A DNA stretch of 5,364 bases, taken from NCBI GenBank assembly GCA_002503595.1, contig DASC01000120.1, positions 1 through 5,364 of the forward strand. Reading direction: 5' to 3'. The stretch comes from Candidatus Methanogaster sp. UBA203 (lineage in GTDB: Archaea > Halobacteriota > Methanosarcinia > Methanosarcinales > Methanogasteraceae). Shown here piece by piece: positions 1-3,524 of this stretch. The notes beneath the pieces were generated by a model. The model was not told the DNA's origin and did no database searches. It saw only the letters and a program-made list of their open reading frames with translations. The position numbers and the translations under genes were made by a program. Within the stretch, counting starts at the first letter, position 1; each line of letters begins with the position of its first letter.

Positions 1-186
1 ACTACCCGAGACATGGGGCATACTGTAACCAAACACGGAATATAACCGCAGAGTACGCAGAGGGGCGCGGAGGGGAAATAAATGGTTAAATGCTCTGCGT
101 TCCTCTGCGCCCTCCGCGGTTATTTTTACTTGCCAGAAAGTACAGGATCGCAATCAGGAGACAAATCAGTATATCTGAGTAGTTAC
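1..186 (-). mobile_element. MITE-like element, copy 1 (left part outside window)
   Basis: Read on the minus strand from 186 downward, this stretch aligns almost base for base with the element at 1628-1861. It has the same GTAACTACTCAG start, the same TACTTTCTGGCAAG block and the same GC-rich central palindrome. Similarity weakens towards base 1. The outer end is at 186 (172-186 is TATCTGAGTAGTTAC, the reverse complement of the terminal repeat with one change from copy 2). If it has the same 234-bp length, its other end lies about 48 bases left of the window, so the second terminal repeat and the target duplication cannot be checked. The predicted duplication would be the 8 bases at 187-194 (CTTTTTTG). 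It has no coding capacity. It is a non-autonomous element that would need a transposase from elsewhere. Confidence 0.8.
43..122. repeat. Central long hairpin of MITE copy 1
   Basis: The arms 43-72 and 93-122 are an imperfect inverted repeat of 30 bases each around a 20-base A/T-rich loop. Each arm starts or ends with TAACCGC and carries the GCAGAGG / CTCTGCG words. A transcript through it would fold into a long stem. The same palindrome occurs at 1691-1770, and a related one at 3180-3238. Confidence 0.8.
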
Positions 187-278
187 CTTTTTTGTATGTA
201 CTCAGCCAGTAGTGAAACCCTGCGGTTGTAGCAGAGATCTCTTCGATCCATGCGCAGTAGATCAGAACTCATCCACAT
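183..278 (-). CDS. Possible 31-residue small protein, ended by the MITE
   Basis: Reading the minus strand, an ATG at 278 is preceded by GGAGGGG (290-284) with a 5-base gap, an unusually good Shine-Dalgarno sequence. The frame gives 31 residues, beginning MWMSSDLLRMD and ending LLAEYIQKR, rich in Leu and charged residues and possibly helical. The TAA stop (185-183) lies inside the terminal GTAAC of MITE copy 1, so insertion of the element supplied the present stop codon and may have cut a longer gene. It lies 164 bases downstream of the HMG-CoA synthase stop in the same direction, so it could be a distal cistron of that transcript. No family is recognised. The good Shine-Dalgarno is the main support; it could be a chance short ORF. 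Confidence 0.3.
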   Translation of the reverse strand: MWMSSDLLRMDRRDLCYNRRVSLLAEYIQKR

Positions 279-283
279 AAAAG

Positions 284-290
284 CCCCTCC
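284..290 (-). promoter_or_regulatory. Strong Shine-Dalgarno able to pair with upstream bases
   Basis: GGAGGGG on the minus strand lies 5 bases before the ATG at 278. Its GGAG can pair with CTCC made by 300-297 across a 6-base loop. Its AGGGGC (288-283) can alternatively pair with GCCCCT made by 316-311. The ribosome site could therefore be masked in either of two folds. Confidence 0.35.
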
Positions 291-370
291 ATGAACGGAG
301 TGTCAACGCCAGGGGCGTAACAGTCTCGCGCGTCAGTACTTGTGTGCAGAACCGAACTCAGTGCCAGTGA

Positions 371-428
371 CTGTGCCGCTGCTGGCACAGAACACAGGCA
401 ACATCGCCGGAGGCACGGTGTCTAAAAA
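371..428 (-). terminator. Possible transcription end of HMG-CoA synthase
   Basis: About 15 bases after the stop codon the minus strand has a T run (complement of 424-428). Further on is a perfect 7-bp stem with a 6-base loop (371-377 CTGTGCC, 384-390 GGCACAG). Archaeal terminators are chiefly T tracts, and this one is short, so the call is weak. Confidence 0.25.
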
Positions 429-442
429 CCATATCAGATGCC

Positions 443-1489
443 CTACAGCCGTATCTTCCCTTTGTGCCTCGCATAAGTCGCATAATCGACGTACTCCTTC
501 TCAGCGAGCAGATCAGAAACACTCGGCGCACCGCTCCGGATACCTCCGAGCCGGTCTGTGACATTGAAGCTGAACGCATCGCTCCCTGCGCCAGACCCAA
601 ACGAGGTCATGAATATCCGGTCGCCTGCTGATGCGATATCAAGGATCGCGGCAAGCCCGATCATGCATGATGCTGAATACGTGTTCCCGAGCGTGGTCAC
701 CGCGATTCCGGGATCGATCTGCTCGGAAGTGAAGCCGAGACTGGCTGCAACCCGCCGCGGGAACTTGCCGTTTGGCTGGTGGAATACGGCATAATCGTAA
801 TCATCCGGCTTGGTGCCAAGATCCGTTAGCAGTCCACGCGCAGCCGATGTGATGTGTTTGAAGTATGCGGGCTCGCCAGTGAACCTGCCTCCGTGTTCAG
901 GATATGGCATTCCTTCCCTGCGCCAGAAATCGGGCGTATCCGTGGTAAACGAGAACGTGCCCTCGATCTCTGCGACCAACTGATCCGGATCCCTGCCGAT
1001 GATGTATGCAGCCCCGCCTGCGGCAGCGGTGTATTCGAGCGCATCCCCGGGCGCGCCCTGTGCGACATCAGCGCCGATGGCAAGCCCGAGATCGATCCTG
1101 CCGGATTCGACAAGACCCATGCAGGTCTGGATTCCCGCGGTGCCTGCCTTACACGCGAATTCGAAGTCCGCGACCGTGAGATTGGGCGCTGCGCCGACGG
1201 CATCAGCCACGATGGTGCCTGTTGGCTTCACAGCATAAGGATGGCTCTCTGATCCAGTGTAGATGGCACCGATGCGTGACGGGTCAATACTACCCCTCTT
1301 GATTGCATTCCTGGCAGATTCCACCGCAATGGTCGCTGTATCCTCATCCATATCCGGCACCGACTTCTCTTGTACGCGAAGCCCGCCTGTAATGCTCTGC
1401 ACGTCCGCACCCCAGACCTTTGCGATCTCAGACACCTTGATTCGATAACGCGGTATGTACGCCCCGTAACTTATGATTCCAACTGTCAT
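443..1489 (-). CDS. mvaS: Hydroxymethylglutaryl-CoA synthase, archaeal type
   Basis: Condenses acetyl-CoA with acetoacetyl-CoA to HMG-CoA in the cytoplasm, the first committed mevalonate step toward the isoprenoid chains of archaeal membrane lipids. It is a thiolase-fold enzyme of the compact archaeal/bacterial size (348 residues from this start). Numbering from the alternative GTG at 1498, the catalytic triad is visible: Glu84 in TGSESHPY, the acyl-accepting Cys116 in FACKAGTAG, and His240 in VFHQPNGKFP. The glycine-rich GNTYSAS (271-277) and SFGSGAGSDAF (299-309) close the active site. The ATG at 1489 gives the family-typical start MTVGIISYGAYIPRYRI. The upstream GTG at 1498 would add three residues and coincides with the expected transcription start. 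In many archaea this gene is followed by acetoacetyl-CoA thiolase and a DUF35 protein that form a complex with it. Here the 442 bases downstream contain neither, and the gene is bracketed by two MITEs. It looks intact and functional. Confidence 0.95.
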   Translation of the reverse strand: MTVGIISYGAYIPRYRIKVSEIAKVWGADVQSITGGLRVQEKSVPDMDEDTATIAVESARNAIKRGSIDPSRIGAIYTGSESHPYAVKPTGTIVADAVGAAPNLTVADFEFACKAGTAGIQTCMGLVESGRIDLGLAIGADVAQGAPGDALEYTAAAGGAAYIIGRDPDQLVAEIEGTFSFTTDTPDFWRREGMPYPEHGGRFTGEPAYFKHITSAARGLLTDLGTKPDDYDYAVFHQPNGKFPRRVAASLGFTSEQIDPGIAVTTLGNTYSASCMIGLAAILDIASAGDRIFMTSFGSGAGSDAFSFNVTDRLGGIRSGAPSVSDLLAEKEYVDYATYARHKGKIRL

Positions 1490-1520
1490 TTGGCTCACTA
1501 TAATTAGTTGTGCACAAGCG

Positions 1521-1536
1521 GTATTTAACGGTTCGG
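1521..1536 (-). promoter_or_regulatory. Archaeal TATA promoter of HMG-CoA synthase
   Basis: The minus strand reads CCGAACCGTTAAATAC here. The TTAAATA box is centred about 26 bases before position 1498. Transcription should start near 1498-1500, leaving a leader of only about ten bases before the ATG at 1489. No strong Shine-Dalgarno is present, in keeping with a near-leaderless message. The same CGTTAAATAC string precedes atwA. Confidence 0.6.
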
Positions 1537-1619
1537 ATTGTAAGATTCGTAATCATCTTGTGATAGCCAAATTCGTGGCATCCCCTCAAACGCGTAATTC
1601 GTGTTATGCATTTTATTTA

Positions 1620-1627
1620 AAATCAAC
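1620..1627 (+). repeat. Target site duplication, left copy (AAATCAAC)
   Basis: AAATCAAC directly abuts the left end of the MITE and is repeated exactly at 1862-1869 against its right end. An exact 8-bp direct repeat at both borders is the mark of transposase-mediated insertion. Confidence 0.85.
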
Positions 1628-1861
1628 GTAACTACTCAGGTATGTTGATTGGTCGCCCGATTGCGATTCCGTACTTTCTGGCAAGAAAAATAACCGCGGA
1701 GGACGCAGAGGAACGCAGAGTATTTAACCGTTTATTCCCCCTCCGCGTCCCTCTGCGCACTCTGCGGTTAAATTCCCTGTTTGGCTCATGTTATGTTCCG
1801 GGTCAAGCAGTGCCGATATAGCGAAGTCGCATGATAGTGTTTTAGGTACCTGAGTAGTTAC
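1628..1861 (+). mobile_element. Complete 234-bp MITE, copy 2
   Basis: The ends are a perfect 15-bp terminal inverted repeat: GTAACTACTCAGGTA (1628-1642) and TACCTGAGTAGTTAC (1847-1861). Both borders carry the 8-bp duplication AAATCAAC. The inside has no open reading frame of note, but holds a 30+30 base hairpin at 1691-1770. Ends beginning GTAA with 8-bp duplications are typical of the IS66 family, so an IS66-type transposase elsewhere in the genome is the likely driver (inference). It is inverted relative to copy 1 at 1-186 and differs by scattered substitutions and at least one indel, so the two insertions are not very recent. It sits between the divergent HMG-CoA synthase and kinase-like/JAMM genes, about 118 bases ahead of the latter's putative TATA box. 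Confidence 0.88.
1691..1770. repeat. Central long hairpin of MITE copy 2
   Basis: The arms 1691-1720 and 1741-1770 match as an inverted repeat at 25 of 30 positions, with a 20-base A/T-rich loop. The arms carry CGCAGAGGAACGCAGAG and its complement-like partner. It is better conserved between the two MITE copies than the outer parts. Confidence 0.85.
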
Positions 1862-1869
1862 AAATCAAC
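1862..1869 (+). repeat. Target site duplication, right copy (AAATCAAC)
   Basis: Exact repeat of 1620-1627, immediately following the right terminal inverted repeat of the MITE. Confidence 0.85.
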
Positions 1870-1951
1870 AACAGTAGAACATGAATGACAAATCGTACGA
1901 ATGGCACGAATGTCTAACATACTGATGACCCCCACAGATTCAAGCATCTTT

Positions 1952-1963
1952 GGCAGATCTGCC
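1952..1963. promoter_or_regulatory. 12-bp perfect palindrome, possible operator
   Basis: GGCAGATCTGCC is a perfect 12-bp palindrome lying 16 bases upstream of the TATA-like box at 1980-1987. This is where archaeal activators or repressors often bind. There is no other copy in the window and the assignment is only positional. Confidence 0.3.
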
Positions 1964-1979
1964 CCGGGTCGTGAACAGG

Positions 1980-1987
1980 TTTATTAG
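1980..1987 (+). promoter_or_regulatory. Weak TATA-like box for the kinase-like/JAMM gene
   Basis: TTTATTAG lies about 47 bases before the ATG at 2031. It predicts a start near 2007-2010 and a leader of roughly 20 bases. It departs from the TTAAATA seen for the other two genes, and no Shine-Dalgarno is visible before the ATG. Confidence 0.35.
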
Positions 1988-2030
1988 TTCCGGCTATTGA
2001 TGTTCGCATCGCAACAGAGCAGTCACCATC

Positions 2031-3089
2031 ATGACGGTCATCAACACCTCAAAACTTGACCGGGGAGAAGCACAGAGAGCCCTCTCAGCCGAACTCGACC
2101 GCCACCCCCTGATAATCCTCCTTGGTCCGCAGGGAAGCGGCAAGACCACGCTTGCAATCGAACTCATCGACAGCCGGGTGGGCGCGATCTTCGAAGGCAG
2201 GGTCCGGAGTTCCCAGCCCGTGATACTGCTTCGGAGGGATGCAATGGAGTCCATGCAGCGGATGGTGGTAGAACACAGGAAACTGCCAATCGAGGGTGCG
2301 GATGGAGCCATATACGTGGACGTGAGCATGTATGATGCCTTAAAAGCCACAATTGAGGGCGTCTTCGATGTCATGGAACTCGGGGAGGATGTGCTGGTCT
2401 CGCGGATAAAAGAACTCGCTGGTGGCGTTATAGGGGTCAGTGTGGTCGAGGTTGTTGCCGATTCTGAGGATCTCAGGGAGAGGCGCATGAACAGGCACAG
2501 AGATGCTGCTGCAAGGCTTGAGATGCTTCTTCTAAAGGAGCGGCGCTTCGGGGTGGAGTCGAACATCTGGGGAATCCAGGGGGCGAGAGTCGGGGATATC
2601 ATAAGCCGGGACTCGGTTAGCCCTTATCTTTTGGGTCAGATATCCCGGACTCCGGAGGACTTCAGCCGGGCGATACCGACGAAGGGGCTAAGTCTCGAGG
2701 AATGCCTCCGGGAGATGATCAGTATCGCTAAAAACGAGAAACTGGAGTCCGGGTTTCTCGTGCTACACCGCGAGGGCGAGCAGCAGGCGATAAGCGACAT
2801 CCTGGTCGGGAGCAGAGATTCCATAATCGGGGTCACGATGCTCGAACTCTATGTGGGCTACCGGCAGAGGCGGCGGAATCGGCAGGATCGGCAGGTGTAT
2901 GTGCCTGACATCGAGGGCACCGTGGAACTGATCCACTCCCACATGCAGGGCGACTTCCGGCTGTCAGACGCTGATTGCGGGGGTGCTGAGCGCTTCGGGA
3001 TCATCGTCTCGGTCGTGGAGCCGGACGGAGGCGTGGACTCCACGAACGAGGCAAGGAGAGAAGAGTTAAGGCAGATATTGTGGTGGTGA
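2031..3089 (+). CDS. P-loop (nucleotide-kinase-like) / JAMM metalloprotease-like fusion protein
   Basis: 352 residues, not recognised as a named family. The N-terminal part (about 25-205) has a Walker A motif GPQGSGKTT at 32-40. A possible Walker B strand is AIYVDVSM at 93-100, and VVADSEDLRERRMNRH at 141-156 recalls the Arg-rich lid of guanylate-kinase-like P-loop kinases. The C-terminal part (about 225-335) carries an exact JAMM/MPN signature: His302-Ser-His304, seven residues, Ser312, two residues, Asp315, preceded by the strand VELI and followed by the strand FGIIVSVVEPDG. Glu239 in KLESGFLVL fits the catalytic glutamate, and its spacing of 63 to the first His matches CSN5 (Glu76/His138). 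JAMM enzymes are zinc isopeptidases or peptidases that cut ubiquitin-like or sulfur-carrier tags; RadC carries a related motif. An Arg-rich insert (278-287) is notable. The ATG at 2031 is the first start after an in-frame TGA at 1998. No signal peptide or membrane segment is seen, so it is probably cytoplasmic. It appears monocistronic. Certainty is high that this is a gene, moderate for the JAMM call and low for function. Confidence 0.85.
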   Translation: MTVINTSKLDRGEAQRALSAELDRHPLIILLGPQGSGKTTLAIELIDSRVGAIFEGRVRSSQPVILLRRDAMESMQRMVVEHRKLPIEGADGAIYVDVSMYDALKATIEGVFDVMELGEDVLVSRIKELAGGVIGVSVVEVVADSEDLRERRMNRHRDAAARLEMLLLKERRFGVESNIWGIQGARVGDIISRDSVSPYLLGQISRTPEDFSRAIPTKGLSLEECLREMISIAKNEKLESGFLVLHREGEQQAISDILVGSRDSIIGVTMLELYVGYRQRRRNRQDRQVYVPDIEGTVELIHSHMQGDFRLSDADCGGAERFGIIVSVVEPDGGVDSTNEARREELRQILWW

Positions 3090-3179
3090 GATGTGGTTGG
3101 GGTGTTATAGGGGTGGATCGAAAGACTTAAAGAAAAAGAAGAGTGAAAATGGGCACATGCTCGAGTAAGTTGCGGCAAT

Positions 3180-3238
3180 TTACCGCTGAGTACGCAGAGG
3201 GCGCAGAGTCTCCGCGAACTCTCGCTCTTCAGCGGTAA
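3180..3238. repeat. Third, diverged relative of the MITE hairpin
   Basis: TTACCGCTGA (3180-3189) and TCAGCGGTAA (3229-3238) form a perfect 10-bp stem. Next to the left arm is GTACGCAGAGGGCGCAGAG (3190-3208), matching the CGCAGAG words of the two MITE hairpins. The inner stem pairs poorly, and no GTAAC terminal repeats are evident nearby, so this is a hairpin-only relative or a decayed copy. The spacer 3090-3179 between the kinase-like/JAMM stop and this repeat is purine-rich, with no gene or clear terminator seen. Confidence 0.65.
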
Positions 3239-3311
3239 TCCTGCAGTAAGAGTTTCAAACCGCCGGATCGACGCCAGAGACGTTAATTCCGTAAAAACTC
3301 CACATGATATT

Positions 3312-3321
3312 GAACATGTTC
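3312..3321. promoter_or_regulatory. 10-bp perfect palindrome before the methyltransferase remnant
   Basis: GAACATGTTC is a perfect palindrome lying 16 bases before the ATG at 3338. It may be a relic operator; nothing else supports it. Confidence 0.2.
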
Positions 3322-3337
3322 TGAAAAGGGGTATACG

Positions 3338-3475
3338 ATGATTTTAGAAAATTTGACCGAGGTTCCATCGACCGACCCGAGCAATCTCCTTAGATTGAGG
3401 GACAGCGTCTATTCTGCGGACTTGGTTATAAAGTCCAGTCATAAACTGACAACCCCTCATAGATCAAAACGTTAA
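3338..3475 (+). pseudogene. Broken N-terminus of a SAM-dependent methyltransferase (remnant)
   Basis: The frame encodes 45 residues. The first 31 (MILENLTEVPSTDPSN..., then LLRLRDSVYSADLVI) resemble, from memory, the N-terminal dimerisation segment of methanogen class I SAM methyltransferases, which begin with a similar P-x-x-DP...LRD..YA.DL pattern and normally run to over 300 residues. From residue 32 the sequence (KSSHKLTTPHRSKR) no longer fits, and a TAA follows at 3473-3475. The rest of the gene is absent: the atwA promoter follows at once, and its TATA box overlaps the stop codon. This suggests deletion of the body of the gene. Alternatively it is a genuine 45-residue small protein or a leader peptide for atwA. 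AAAGGGG lies seven bases before the ATG. Confidence 0.45.
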
Positions 3476-3479
3476 ATAC
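3470..3479 (+). promoter_or_regulatory. Archaeal TATA promoter of atwA
   Basis: CGTTAAATAC contains TTAAATA at 3472-3478 and predicts a start near 3500, so the leader would be about 25 bases and contain the AGGAGG ribosome site. It is identical over ten bases to the HMG-CoA synthase promoter core. It overlaps the stop codon of the short ORF before it. Confidence 0.65.
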
Positions 3480-3512
3480 AGGTCGTAAGTAAGATAGCAA
3501 CTCACACGCATC

Positions 3513-3518
3513 AGGAGG
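3513..3518 (+). promoter_or_regulatory. Shine-Dalgarno of atwA
   Basis: AGGAGG with a 6-base gap to the ATG at 3525 fixes that start over the in-frame ATG at 3534. Confidence 0.85.
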
Positions 3519-3524
3519 ATTCAG

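Larger units (their letters stand above)
1571..1911. repeat. ATTCGTG-word inverted repeat around the MITE
   Basis: ATTCGTGGCAT at 1571-1581 and ATGGCACGAAT at 1901-1911 are inverted copies with one mismatch. Further ATTCGT words occur at 1545-1550 and 1597-1602, with ACGAAT at 1897-1902. They flank the inserted MITE on both sides. They may be remains of an older palindromic spacer that the MITE entered, or simple word repetition. Confidence 0.3.

Noticed and set aside
340..561. 73-residue plus-strand frame running into the 3' end of mvaS
   Set aside because: The composition is random, there is no ribosome site, and it overlaps the C-terminal codons of mvaS antisense.
854..1252. 132-residue plus-strand frame, with overlapping frames at 558-794 and 999-1238
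   Set aside because: These lie opposite HMG-CoA synthase, whose catalytic Cys, His and Glu and full family length identify the true strand.
1..1861. CRISPR array suggested by the repeated CGCAGAG words
   Set aside because: The repeats are arms of long palindromes in two inverted elements, not regularly spaced direct repeats with unique spacers.
1915..1990. C/D-box guide RNA suggested by CTGATGA near 1921
   Set aside because: The C box lacks the purine before TGATGA, and no properly placed D box (CTGA) or terminal stem is visible.
1994..2602. 202-residue open frame on the minus strand
   Set aside because: It is Ser/Thr/Arg-rich with no recognisable motif and lies wholly antisense to the kinase-like/JAMM gene, whose frame has clear motifs.
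3090..3337. tRNA or other stable RNA gene in the spacer before atwA
   Set aside because: No cloverleaf, GTTC T-loop with acceptor pairing, or other known RNA fold could be traced; only the MITE-related hairpin is present.
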